64,000 nucleotides of DNA, taken from Schlesneria paludicola DSM 18645 (GTDB lineage: Bacteria > Planctomycetota > Planctomycetia > Planctomycetales > Planctomycetaceae). A model generated the notes under the pieces. It ran no database searches and was not told the DNA's origin. It was given only the letters and a program-made list of their open reading frames with translations. Below are positions 10,020-18,449 of the stretch, one piece after another. Both the position numbers and the translations under genes were made by a program. The stretch spans positions 1,165,683 to 1,229,682 of the forward strand of contig NZ_JH636435.1 of the NCBI RefSeq assembly GCF_000255655.1. Reading direction: 5' to 3'. The stretch's first letter is position 1, and the number at the start of each line of letters is the position of its first letter.

Positions 10020-10567
10020 GAAACAAAGACTCTCTGATCGATAAAGGAAATCTCGAAGTCGGCCCGATCCTTCGTCATTTTTTGAAATACGCCCACGAAT
10101 TGAAGACGGCATACCCGCTCAATCTGGTCGCATTTCGAGTTGTCTAGGATGAAAATGTTTGCCAGCGAGGTCGCGTCGCAGCCCATTTTGCCAACCAGGA
10201 TGAAGTGACACGCCGATCAAGACGTGATTGGCGCAACACCGTAATCTGGTCATCACCCCGTTAGGGAGGCATCTCATAGCGAAATCTCTCCGATTTCGCG
10301 AGGGATCTTACAATGGTGCCGAAGGTATCGCCTCATCGTCAGCAGAGACCACAACCGCGGTTCGACGAAGATCAACCGCGAAACGAAATGGCAATCGAAC
10401 TGAACATCGAATATCGAATCGAAGGAATGAAAAGCACGACGACGCATCAGCCCTTCATTTTGCTTATACGCCAGTGAAAATCACACGCCCCAACTAACGT
10501 TGCCTGGCAGGCAAAAAGGATCGCCGGTGCGGCGAACCCGAACCGGCGGAACAACAGAAGCCGATCG
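10020..10567. other. Long gap between sbp and cysT
   Basis: 548 bases without a convincing gene between two genes that are usually adjacent. It holds a small perfect hairpin (annotated separately). The rest shows no reading frame with family character. A promoter for cysTWA is likely here, but I cannot point to clear -35 and -10 boxes. Confidence 0.5.
10279..10299. promoter_or_regulatory. Short perfect hairpin upstream of cysT
   Basis: GCGAAATC, a five-base loop TCTCC, and GATTTCGC: eight perfect pairs. It lies about 260 bases upstream of cysT and about 270 downstream of sbp. It has no T-tract in either direction, so it is not a classic terminator. It could be a transcript-processing stem, a protein-binding site or a REP-like element. 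Confidence 0.4.
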
Positions 10568-11656
10568 TCACTTCCGACTAGTGTAGATACTATCGAATAC
10601 GCCGCCATCAGCAAAGAACTTGGCCTGCGCGGCGTCCCAATTCGGCACAATATCCGAGAGTGGAAACAGCTTGATTTCCGGGAATTTGTCCGCCACTTTG
10701 GCAAGCACCGCGGGATCCGTCGGACGATAGAAGTGCTTGGCGATAATTTCCTGCCCCTCAGGCGTGTACAGGAACTTCAGATACGCTTCGGCGGCAGCCC
10801 GAGTCCCCTTTTGATCGACAACCTTGTCAACAATCGCGACATGCGGCTCATGAATAATGCTTAACGATGGGTAAACCAACTGAAGCTTACCTTTGGATTC
10901 TGATACTTCGAAATGGGCTTCGCTTTCCATGGTAATATGCACGTCCCCAAGACCTTTCTGCGCGAACGTGATCGTCGCACCACGCGCCCCGGTGTCGAGG
11001 TTAGGAGCGTTTTTGTACATCTTCGTAATGAATTCAACGGCCTGCTCTTCCGTTCCTCCATTGAGCACAACACTCCCCCACGCGGCGAGCAAGCTCAGAC
11101 GGCCATTGCCGGAAGTTTGCGGATTGGGAGTGATCACTTTCACCCCATCCTTCACGAGATCACTCCAATCCTTAATCCCCTTTGGATTTGGTGTTCGCAC
11201 GACGAATACGACGGTTGAAGTATAAGGTAACGAACGATTGGGGAGCGCATCTTCCCACTTTTCTCGCAACAGCCCCTGCTTGCGAAGCGCATCGGTATCG
11301 GTCCAGATTGACAAGGTCGCCACATCGGCTTGCAACCCGTCAATAATCGCACGGGCCTGACTGGCTGAACCACCGTGGGATTGCTCGATGGTCAGTGCAT
11401 TACCCGTATCCTTCTCGAACTTGGGGATAAACGCCTGATTCAGATCTTTCCACAATTCACGAGTAGGGTCGTACGAGACATTCGTCAACTGAATGGGACC
11501 GCCCCCGGAAGGAGGTGCAGACTTCCCAGCATCGCCCTCTACCACCTTCGGCTGATATCCTGGACGATCGGGCGTTAGATCTGCGCCGCTCCCGCAGCCG
11601 AATGCCGCTATGACAATCAGAGAGACGCCCCAGACTCGACGATTGACCCGCTTCAT
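10568..11656 (-). CDS. sbp: Sulfate-binding lipoprotein
   Basis: A 362-residue extracytoplasmic solute-binding protein of the sulfate/thiosulfate family. A signal peptide ends in a lipobox (AAFGC), so the protein is lipid-anchored rather than free. The mature part has family motifs: 'LTNVSYDPTRELWKDLNQAFIPKFEKDTG', the ligand-site 'QSHGGSASQARAIIDGLQADVATL', 'VKVITPNPQTSGNGR', and 'YLKFLYTPEGQEIIAKHFYRP'. It hands sulfate to CysTW. The frame extends to 11944, but the ATG at 11656 has a strong ribosome site (GAGGAAG) and starts the signal peptide. It lies 91 bases downstream of the Rrf2 regulator gene and is probably in the same transcript. Confidence 0.92.
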   Translation of the reverse strand: MKRVNRRVWGVSLIVIAAFGCGSGADLTPDRPGYQPKVVEGDAGKSAPPSGGGPIQLTNVSYDPTRELWKDLNQAFIPKFEKDTGNALTIEQSHGGSASQARAIIDGLQADVATLSIWTDTDALRKQGLLREKWEDALPNRSLPYTSTVVFVVRTPNPKGIKDWSDLVKDGVKVITPNPQTSGNGRLSLLAAWGSVVLNGGTEEQAVEFITKMYKNAPNLDTGARGATITFAQKGLGDVHITMESEAHFEVSESKGKLQLVYPSLSIIHEPHVAIVDKVVDQKGTRAAAEAYLKFLYTPEGQEIIAKHFYRPTDPAVLAKVADKFPEIKLFPLSDIVPNWDAAQAKFFADGGVFDSIYTSRK

Positions 11657-11747
11657 TCCAGACTTCCTCAAAGAGACAACACAATCGCCAATGAAGTTCA
11701 TGATACTTATAGAGGCACCGAAGACGGTGCACACCGAACCAGCCGAT

Positions 11748-12212
11748 CTAGATCCCGTCCCCACCAATAAATGCCGAGCTAAATACTTCGGATTTAGTGA
11801 CTGGCTGCATCCCATAGACAGCCGCCAGATTGGCCTCATCCATTCGACGCGACGAGTAGTTTCGAATGTCGAGCATGATGCGGCGGAACCGGCAGGTTGA
11901 TTCCTGTGAGCAAGGCTCGTAGACGGTCGCGGAAACGCAACCAATCGGAGCGATCAACCCATCGAAGAAACGAACGATCTGCCCCATCGTGATCTCTTCG
12001 GGACGCTTCGCAAGTTCAAACCCACCAATGCGTCCCGGGATACTCTTCACCCATCCCTTGGTCTTCAGTTCAAGCATGATGTGCTCAAGGAATCGCCGCG
12101 GCACATCATTTTTTTCCGCCAATTCACGAATCGACACCGGACCTTGTCCGTATCGACCCACGAGAGTCATCAATGCACGGAGTGCATAATCTGATTTTCG
12201 CGACACTTTCAT
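11748..12212 (-). CDS. Rrf2-family transcriptional regulator
   Basis: A 154-residue winged-helix regulator. The N-terminus 'MKVSRKSDYALRALMTLV' and the recognition region 'SIRELAEKNDVPRRFLEHIMLELKTKGWVKSIPGRIGGFELAK' are typical of Rrf2 proteins (IscR, NsrR, CymR). Three cysteines at 92, 101 and 107 (C-X8-C-X5-C) sit where IscR and NsrR carry their iron-sulfur ligands, so it may sense cluster status, or it may respond to cysteine levels as CymR does. It is divergent from cysK and leads the sulfate-importer genes, which points to control of sulfur uptake. The ATG at 12212 is chosen over an open extension to 12365 because it begins the family sequence. Confidence 0.85.
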   Translation of the reverse strand: MKVSRKSDYALRALMTLVGRYGQGPVSIRELAEKNDVPRRFLEHIMLELKTKGWVKSIPGRIGGFELAKRPEEITMGQIVRFFDGLIAPIGCVSATVYEPCSQESTCRFRRIMLDIRNYSSRRMDEANLAAVYGMQPVTKSEVFSSAFIGGDGI

Positions 12213-12261
12213 CGACTTTGCCGCCTCTCCACCTTGAGCAATAAGTACGACTCCACTGATG

Positions 12262-12290
12262 ATACTATTGACAACGAGAACATTTGTCAA
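12262..12290 (-). promoter_or_regulatory. Promoter with overlapping operator for the Rrf2 gene
   Basis: Read leftward there is a consensus -35 (TTGACA, complement of 12285-12290), a 17-base spacer and a -10 TAGTAT (complement of 12262-12267), about 50 bases before the Rrf2 start codon. The -35 is one arm of a perfect inverted repeat, TTGACAA at 12268-12274 and TTGTCAA at 12284-12290 with nine bases between. Rrf2 dimers bind such dyads, so this is a candidate autoregulatory operator. The promoter match is direct observation. Regulator binding is inference. Confidence 0.55.
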
Positions 12291-12328
12291 ACTGGCATCC
12301 CACTGCAAATTTGTCCGATTTGACTCGC

Positions 12329-12357
12329 TTGACGCGATCCGAACGTGCCGATAAATT
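12329..12357 (+). promoter_or_regulatory. Candidate cysK promoter
   Basis: TTGACG at 12329-12334, 17 bases, then TAAATT at 12352-12357, about 76 bases upstream of the cysK start. The match to the sigma-70 consensus is moderate. It lies about 40 bases from the inverted repeat, so a regulator bound there could affect both directions. Confidence 0.4.
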
Positions 12358-12433
12358 ACCACCAACTTAGTATTGATTTAATTCACCGCAACCAAACAGA
12401 CCACCCATCCACGGACAAGGGGAAATCGCGGCC

Positions 12434-13369
12434 ATGTCAGTCTACAAGGACAACTCGGAATCGATCGGCCACACACCACTCATCCGCATCAACCGCCTGA
12501 CACAGGGACTTGGCGCAACGGTGCTCGCGAAGATTGAAGGCCGAAACCCCGCGTACAGCGTGAAGTGCCGAATCGGCGCCGCCATGATCTGGGACGCCGA
12601 AGCCAGCGGGAAGCTCAAACCAGGCATTCATGTCGTTGAACCGACGAGCGGCAACACTGGTATCGCTCTCGCCTTCGTCTGCGCGGCACGTGGATACACG
12701 CTAACCCTCACAATGCCCGAGACAATGTCCCTGGAACGCCGAATGATGCTCAAGAGCTTCGGCGCGAACCTAATCCTGACTCCCGGTGCTGAAGGGATGA
12801 AGGGCGCCATTGCAAAAGCGGAAGAACTGTCGAAGCAGCCAGGCTGGTTCATGCCACAGCAATTTACCAACCCTGCAAACCCCGAAATCCACTTCAAGAC
12901 AACAGGCCCCGAGATCTTCCAGGACACGGAAGGAAAGATCGACTATTTCGTCGCTGGGGTCGGCACCGGAGGCACAATCACAGGTGTTTCCCGATACCTT
13001 AAACAAGCCAAGAACTTGCCAATCAAATCAATTGCGGTTGAACCTGCCGCCAGCCCGGTCATTTCCGGCGGTTCGCCCGGACGCCATAAGATTCAGGGAA
13101 TTGGAGCGGGCTTTGTCCCAAAGATCCTGGATGTCAGCCTTCTCGACGAAGTCCTGCAAGTGACCGACGACGAGGCAATCGAAACCGCGAAACAATTAAT
13201 GAAGCTCGAAGGAATCTCGTGCGGAATCAGTTGCGGTGCCGCGATGGCCGCGTGCCTGAAGATCGCTGCCCGCCCCGAAGCTGCGGGCAAAACGATCGTG
13301 ACGGTCTTGCCGGATAGCGGCGAGCGATACCTGTCGACTGCACTGTTCGACAAAGAAACTCTGGGCTAG
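12434..13369 (+). CDS. cysK: Cysteine synthase A (O-acetylserine sulfhydrylase)
   Basis: A 311-residue PLP enzyme that makes cysteine from O-acetylserine and sulfide in the cytoplasm. The PLP lysine is K44 in 'NPAYSVKCR', the substrate loop is PTSGNTG (about 69-75), and the PLP-phosphate loop is '[10 protein letters not shown]'. The C-terminal '[14 protein letters not shown]' is typical of CysK. Usual family members read 'NP..SVKDR', so Asp is replaced by Cys after the lysine here. The ATG at 12434 follows an AAGGGG site. It is divergent from the Rrf2 regulator and heads a rightward set with two encapsulin shell genes and a cysteine desulfurase, so it probably supplies the cysteine that the desulfurase consumes. 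Confidence 0.95.
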   Translation: MSVYKDNSESIGHTPLIRINRLTQGLGATVLAKIEGRNPAYSVKCRIGAAMIWDAEASGKLKPGIHVVEPTSGNTGIALAFVCAARGYTLTLTMPETMSLERRMMLKSFGANLILTPGAEGMKGAIAKAEELSKQPGWFMPQQFTNPANPEIHFKTTGPEIFQDTEGKIDYFVAGVGTGGTITGVSRYLKQAKNLPIKSIAVEPAASPVISGGSPGRHKIQGIGAGFVPKILDVSLLDEVLQVTDDEAIETAKQLMKLEGISCGISCGAAMAACLKIAARPEAAGKTIVTVLPDSGERYLSTALFDKETLG

Positions 13370-13386
13370 ACGCCGCTCGACAATCA

Positions 13387-13440
13387 GCGAAGAAATCGCC
13401 TCTTGCGATTTAATCACCCACTTGCGTGGAATTTCTTCGC
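13387..13440. promoter_or_regulatory. Competing hairpins between cysK and the first shell gene
   Basis: The 163-base gap holds two alternative stems. The short one is AAATCGC (13393-13399), loop CTCTT, GCGATTT (13405-13411). The longer one pairs GCGAAGAAAT (13387-13396) with ATTTCTTCGC (13431-13440), ten perfect pairs. They overlap at 13393-13396, so only one can form fully. This could attenuate read-through or set relative levels of cysK and shell mRNA. There is no T-tract. Confidence 0.4.
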
Positions 13441-13532
13441 AGTTCCCCTAAACTGACGGCCGCTCGAAGATCGTTCGGCCGTTTCGCGGCAGTTGCCATC
13501 GCGATTCAAATCACCTTTCTGGAAGGGCCCAG

Positions 13533-14996
13533 GTGTCTGATAATCTTCTGCAACGCAGCGTGACGACTGCAGTCGCCCGAAATCTGACGAGTACCACCAA
13601 GACATCACCAAAAATGATGTCGATCACGCCACGCTGGCTCTTGCGGCTTTTGCCGTGGGTCCATGTCGAAGGCGGAACCTACCGCGTCAATCGAACGAAA
13701 GTCGAACTGTCAAAGGCCGAACGGATCGACGTCGATTTTTCAGACGACGTTCCTTCGTTCTCTCCCGACGCACTACGAAACGTGCCGCTGTTTTCGCGGT
13801 TGCCGATCGATATCTCGGCACGCATGGCCAGCCGATTCAAGACGGAAGTCGTGTCATTGGGGAACGAACTGATTGTCGAGGGATCTGACGGCAATAAGTT
13901 CTTCATCCTTGCACAGGGGCAGGTCGAAGTCCTCAGCAAAGGTGCCCACGGCAGCAACCTGAGGATCGCGTTGCTCACCGAAGGTGAGTTTTTCGGCGAA
14001 TCCGATGTCGTCTCTGACAAACAATCCGATGTGACCATCCGCACGTTGACCCCCTGCGTGCTGCTGACGCTTTCCCGAAAAGACCTCGACTCGGTGCTCG
14101 CGGAAATCCCGAACTTCAAATCGGAATTCCAGAGGGCGATTGACTCGCACAGGGAACTCCGATCGACAGTCAATCGCTACGGCGAACGAAACATTGATCT
14201 CGTTTCAGGCTTCGCCGAAAACGTTGAAATTCCGGAAACATTCGTCGACTATTCCGCAAACCCGCGCGAGTATTCCTTGTCTGCGATTCAGACGATAGTG
14301 CGCGTTCATACGCGAGTGTCCGACCTGTACAACGGGCCGTACAATCAACTCGAAGAACAGATGCGGCTGACGATTGAAGGGATCAAAGAACGCCAGGAAT
14401 GGGACCTGATCAACAGCAAGAAGTTCGGTTTGCTTCATTCTGTCGACCCGGCGATGCGAATCAGCACCCGTTACGGTGCTCCGACCCCCGACGATTTGGA
14501 CGAATTGCTGGCGCAAGTCTGGAAAAAGCCGGCCTTCTTTCTTGCCCACCCCAAAGCCATCGCGGCTTTCGAACGAGAGTGTACGTGGCGCGGAGTTCCG
14601 CCCGTGACAACCTTGCTGTTCGGGACACCTGTTATCAACTGGCGCGGTGTGCCAATCGTTCCGTGCGACAAACTGGAGATCGGAAAGAGTAGCGCTCAAA
14701 CATCCAGCGGCGGAACCGGCACGACAAGCATTCTGCTGCTTCGCGTCGGTGAAGCGGATCAAGGCGTTGTCGGACTTCATCAAACCGGGATTCCCGGCGA
14801 GATCATGCCCAGCCTTTCTGCCCGCCTGATGGCAACCGACAGCTTGGGCGTCGCTTCATACCTGCTGTCATTGTACTCCTCGTGCGCCGTGTTGACAGAT
14901 GACGCGGTTGGCGTCCTCGAAAATGTCGAAGTCGCATACTACCACGACTACGATCACCGCAATCCGGGCGGGTTCGAACACGGCCTCGGTATCTGA
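13533..14996 (+). CDS. Family 2B encapsulin shell protein, copy 1
   Basis: A 487-residue protein with three parts: an N-terminal arm (1-80), a cyclic-nucleotide-binding-like beta-roll (about 86-205, with 'FSRLPIDISARM' and GEFFGE at 151-156), and an HK97-type shell domain (about 230-470) of the SrpI/MMPI kind ('VDYSANPREYSLSAIQTIVRVHTRVSDLYNGPYNQLEEQ', 'GAPTPDDLDELL', 'LENVEVAYYHDY'). This is the layout of family 2B encapsulins, which assemble into protein nanocompartments. The cNMP domain lacks the usual Arg that contacts the phosphate (here KQSDVTIRT). The GTG start is set by GGAAGGG at 13521-13527. A near-identical second copy follows, then the likely cargo enzyme. Confidence 0.88.
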   Translation: MSDNLLQRSVTTAVARNLTSTTKTSPKMMSITPRWLLRLLPWVHVEGGTYRVNRTKVELSKAERIDVDFSDDVPSFSPDALRNVPLFSRLPIDISARMASRFKTEVVSLGNELIVEGSDGNKFFILAQGQVEVLSKGAHGSNLRIALLTEGEFFGESDVVSDKQSDVTIRTLTPCVLLTLSRKDLDSVLAEIPNFKSEFQRAIDSHRELRSTVNRYGERNIDLVSGFAENVEIPETFVDYSANPREYSLSAIQTIVRVHTRVSDLYNGPYNQLEEQMRLTIEGIKERQEWDLINSKKFGLLHSVDPAMRISTRYGAPTPDDLDELLAQVWKKPAFFLAHPKAIAAFERECTWRGVPPVTTLLFGTPVINWRGVPIVPCDKLEIGKSSAQTSSGGTGTTSILLLRVGEADQGVVGLHQTGIPGEIMPSLSARLMATDSLGVASYLLSLYSSCAVLTDDAVGVLENVEVAYYHDYDHRNPGGFEHGLGI

Positions 14997-15076
14997 CGCG
15001 ATCACGCCACATTCATCTCGTTCAATCATCAACACATCTTCGGTTACATCGATTTCGAGAAAGGACTTCACGAAAC

Positions 15077-16516
15077 ATGTCAGACAGTCTATTGCAGCGC
15101 AGCGTCACCACATCCGTGGCCAGAAACTTGGCCACGACCACGAAGACATCACCCAAAATGATGTCGATCACGCCGCGCTGGATGCTAAGCCTGCTCCCTT
15201 GGGTCCAGGTCAACGGCGGCACGTATCGAGTGAACCGTACCAAGGTCGAACTCTCCAAAGCGGATCGCATCGGGGTCGACATCACCGGCGACCTGGCATC
15301 CTTCTCACCCGAGTCCCTCCGCAGCGTACCGCTCTTTTCGCGGTTGCCTGACGCCATTATCGCGAGGATGACCAGCCGCTTCAAAACGGAAGCCGTCTCG
15401 CTGGGCAACCGCCTGATCGTCGAAGGGGAAGACCGCAGCAAGTTCTTCATCATCGCACAGGGGCAGGTTGAAGTCCTGAGCAAAGGCGTCCACGGCAGCA
15501 ATCTGCGCATCGCACTGCTGACAGAAGGAGAATTTTTCGGTGAAACCGATCTCGTCTCCGAAAAGCCATCAGACGTCACGATTCGAACAACGACGCCTTG
15601 CGTGCTGCTGACGTTCTCACGCAAGGATCTAGATGCCGTTCTGAAAGAGCTTCCAAACCTGAACGACGAGTTCAACAAAGCGATTGAAGAGCATCTCGAA
15701 CTGCGTTCGACCGTCAACCGCTTCGGCGAACGGAATATCGACCTGGTTTCCGGCTTTGCCGAAAACATGGAAATCCCCGAAACATTCGTCGACTACTCCG
15801 CAAATCCCCGAGAGTACTCGTTGTCGGCCGTGCAGACAGTTGTGCGAGTTCATACGCGCGTCTCAGATCTTTACAACGGCCCCTATAACCAGCTCGAAGA
15901 ACAGATGCGGCTGACGATCGAAGGGATTAAAGAACGTCAGGAATGGGAGCTGATCAACAGCACGAAATTCGGACTGATCCATTCCGTCGATCCCGCCATG
16001 CGCATCAGCACCCGGTACGGTGCACCGACCCCCGATGATCTAGATGAACTGTTGGCTCTGGTCTGGAAGAAGCCTGCGTTTTTCCTCGCTCATCCGAAAG
16101 CGATCGCGGCGTTTGAACGTGAATGCACGTGGCGCGGAGTGCCCCCAGTTACGACAGTCATCTTTGGCACGCCCGTGATCACATGGCGCGGTGTTCCGCT
16201 CATTCCTTGCGACAAGCTCGAAATGAAGAGTCGGTACCAATCAAATCAGTGGTTTGGCACGACGAGCATTCTGCTCCTTCGCGTGGGCGAACAGGATCAG
16301 GGAGTCGTGGGACTTCATCAGGCGGGAATCCCGGGTGAAATCATGCCAAGCCTGTCGGCACGCCTGATGGGAACCGACAGCCTGGGTGTCGCGTCGTACC
16401 TGCTGACGTTGTACTTCTCGTGCGCCGTCCTGACGGACGATGCACTGGGTGTTCTTGAGAATGTCGAAGTCGGATACTACCACGACTACGAGAATCGCAA
16501 GCCTAAAGTGAAATAA
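15077..16516 (+). CDS. Family 2B encapsulin shell protein, copy 2
   Basis: A 479-residue paralogue of the preceding shell protein, about four residues in five identical by eye over the full length, with the same arm, cNMP-like domain and HK97-type shell domain. Differences cluster in the cNMP domain, in a loop after 'CDKLE' (shorter here, MKSRYQSNQWFG against GKSSAQTSSGGTG in copy 1), and in the C-terminal tail (ends NRKPKVK instead of the longer Gly-rich tail). The phosphate-contact Arg of the cNMP pocket is again absent (KPSDVTIRT). The gene starts 80 bases after copy 1 and ends 53 before the desulfurase. The pair may form a mixed shell. Confidence 0.88.
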   Translation: MSDSLLQRSVTTSVARNLATTTKTSPKMMSITPRWMLSLLPWVQVNGGTYRVNRTKVELSKADRIGVDITGDLASFSPESLRSVPLFSRLPDAIIARMTSRFKTEAVSLGNRLIVEGEDRSKFFIIAQGQVEVLSKGVHGSNLRIALLTEGEFFGETDLVSEKPSDVTIRTTTPCVLLTFSRKDLDAVLKELPNLNDEFNKAIEEHLELRSTVNRFGERNIDLVSGFAENMEIPETFVDYSANPREYSLSAVQTVVRVHTRVSDLYNGPYNQLEEQMRLTIEGIKERQEWELINSTKFGLIHSVDPAMRISTRYGAPTPDDLDELLALVWKKPAFFLAHPKAIAAFERECTWRGVPPVTTVIFGTPVITWRGVPLIPCDKLEMKSRYQSNQWFGTTSILLLRVGEQDQGVVGLHQAGIPGEIMPSLSARLMGTDSLGVASYLLTLYFSCAVLTDDALGVLENVEVGYYHDYENRKPKVK

Positions 16517-16569
16517 CCATCGGCGAATCCGTTACGGAACCCTCCTGAACGTGTCCCAAAGGCCGAGAA

Positions 16570-18351
16570 ATGACTGACGTGACCCCTGATCTGATTGCCC
16601 AAATCGCCACCCGTTTGCTCCAGGAAGGTTCGCAGCCCACCGTCGGGCAACTCCCTGCAGCAGACGCACATGCCCCTGCGGGTTATACATCCCAAGCGGT
16701 TACTCAACAGAGTTATCCACAAGCGGGCGATGTTCCGTCCGCATATGGCAGCCGCCATCCGGGTAGTGACCAGTTCCAGGCAAATCGATCATTCATTCCT
16801 TCGGCGACGGCGGGTGACTCACCGGCCAACCTGAGTTCCGGCGGTGCCCACCCAGCAGATATTTACCACTTCGCCCCGAGCGAACTTTCGCAGGTCTCAC
16901 ACGAGATCCATGGCGGAAGTCCTGTAAGCATCAGTCCTGCGGCACCGCACGAAGTGGCGGATGTTTCCCCAGATGGGCTGCGCCGTTTCGTCGACCAGAT
17001 TCGAAACCCTGACGCACATCAGCCGGCGGGGTTCTGTCCTGGCGCCCCGGGAATCTCGTTCCTGCAACAAATCCTGTCTCCGAAACAGATTCCTGCTCCC
17101 GTCACATCGGGAGGGGCACGTGCGTTGGATATCCCCTCGATTCGCCGTGATTTCCCGGCACTCAATCAGCGCGTCCACGGCAAGCCGCTGATCTGGTTCG
17201 ACAACGCTGCGACCACGCAAAAGCCACAATCCGTCATTGATGCCATCTCGTACTATTACGCGCACGACAATTCGAACATCCATCGCGCGGCGCATTCGCT
17301 GGCGGCCCGTTCGACCGACGCATTTGAAGGCGTTCGAGACAAGGTACAGAAATTTCTCGGAGCAGCCACTTCCAAAGAAATCATCTTTGTGCGCGGAACG
17401 ACCGAGGGGATCAATCTGATCGCACAGACGTACGGCCGGAAGTTTTTACAGCCGGGTGACGAGATCCTCCTCTCGACTCTGGAACACCACGCGAACATTG
17501 TCCCCTGGCAGATGATCGCAAAAGAAAAGGGCGCGGTCATCCGTGTCATTCCGGCGAATGACCGGGGTGAAGTCATGCTGGAAGAATACCAGGCACTGCT
17601 TGGCCCTCGAACCAAGTTGGTCGGACTGACTCAGGCCTCGAACAGTCTGGGCACAATCCTTCCAGTGACAGAAATGACGCAGATGGCCAAGCGCTACGGT
17701 GCACGCGTCGTGATCGACGGGGCTCAATCGGTTTCCCATATTCCCGTCAACGTTCAAGACATCGGCTGCGACTTCTTCGTGTTCTCGGGCCACAAGATTT
17801 TCGGTCCCACCGGAATCGGTGTGGTGTATGCACGACAAGAACTGCAAGAGATCATGCCTCCCTGGCAGGGTGGCGGAAACATGATCAGGAACGTGACTTT
17901 CGAAGAGACCTCTTACGCCGAGCCTCCCGCAAAGTTCGAAGCGGGAACACCCAACATCGCCGACACGGTCGGGTTGGGAGCGGCGCTCGATTATGTCCAA
18001 CGACTTGGCCTGCCAAACATCGGCAAGTACGAGCATGAATTGCTCGAATACGCCACCGAGCGTTTGCGGCCCATCAATGGAATCCGACTGATCGGCCAGG
18101 CACGCGAGAAAGTCAGCGTCATCTCATTCGTCATGAAAGACCGTCGCACCGAGGACATCGGCAAGCTGCTGGACCTTGAGGGCATCGCAGTGCGCGCAGG
18201 CCACCACTGTTCGCAACCGTCGCTTCACCGATATGGAGTCCCTGCCACAGTCCGCCCGTCATTTGCGTTTTACAACACCAAAGACGAAATCGACCACCTG
18301 ATTGCTACGCTCAAGCGGATCAGCGTCGGTACCGTGCCAGCCCCGGCTTGA
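16570..18351 (+). CDS. SufS-type cysteine desulfurase with encapsulin-cargo N-terminal arm
   Basis: A 593-residue protein. Residues about 187-593 are a class-II (SufS-like) cysteine desulfurase: PLP lysine K409 in 'FSGHKIFGPTGIGV' and catalytic C547 in 'RAGHHCSQPSLHRYG'. It removes sulfur from cysteine as a persulfide, giving alanine. Residues 1-186 are low-complexity, rich in Pro, Ala, Gly, Ser and Gln, and free of predicted fold, as in the disordered targeting domains of family 2 encapsulin desulfurase cargos. The arm holds two near-identical motifs, DAHAPAGY (32-39) and DAHQPAGF (148-155), candidates for shell binding. It directly follows two shell genes. Ordinary SufS is about 410 residues, so the arm is a clear addition. 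Confidence 0.92.
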   Translation: MTDVTPDLIAQIATRLLQEGSQPTVGQLPAADAHAPAGYTSQAVTQQSYPQAGDVPSAYGSRHPGSDQFQANRSFIPSATAGDSPANLSSGGAHPADIYHFAPSELSQVSHEIHGGSPVSISPAAPHEVADVSPDGLRRFVDQIRNPDAHQPAGFCPGAPGISFLQQILSPKQIPAPVTSGGARALDIPSIRRDFPALNQRVHGKPLIWFDNAATTQKPQSVIDAISYYYAHDNSNIHRAAHSLAARSTDAFEGVRDKVQKFLGAATSKEIIFVRGTTEGINLIAQTYGRKFLQPGDEILLSTLEHHANIVPWQMIAKEKGAVIRVIPANDRGEVMLEEYQALLGPRTKLVGLTQASNSLGTILPVTEMTQMAKRYGARVVIDGAQSVSHIPVNVQDIGCDFFVFSGHKIFGPTGIGVVYARQELQEIMPPWQGGGNMIRNVTFEETSYAEPPAKFEAGTPNIADTVGLGAALDYVQRLGLPNIGKYEHELLEYATERLRPINGIRLIGQAREKVSVISFVMKDRRTEDIGKLLDLEGIAVRAGHHCSQPSLHRYGVPATVRPSFAFYNTKDEIDHLIATLKRISVGTVPAPA

Positions 18352-18449
18352 GACGGCCATCGCAATCACGGCCGGCCTCGTACTTAATGACACGGATGTC
18401 AGATCCGGCGATGGAATGGTCATCGGGGCTAGGTGACACGCACACCTTT

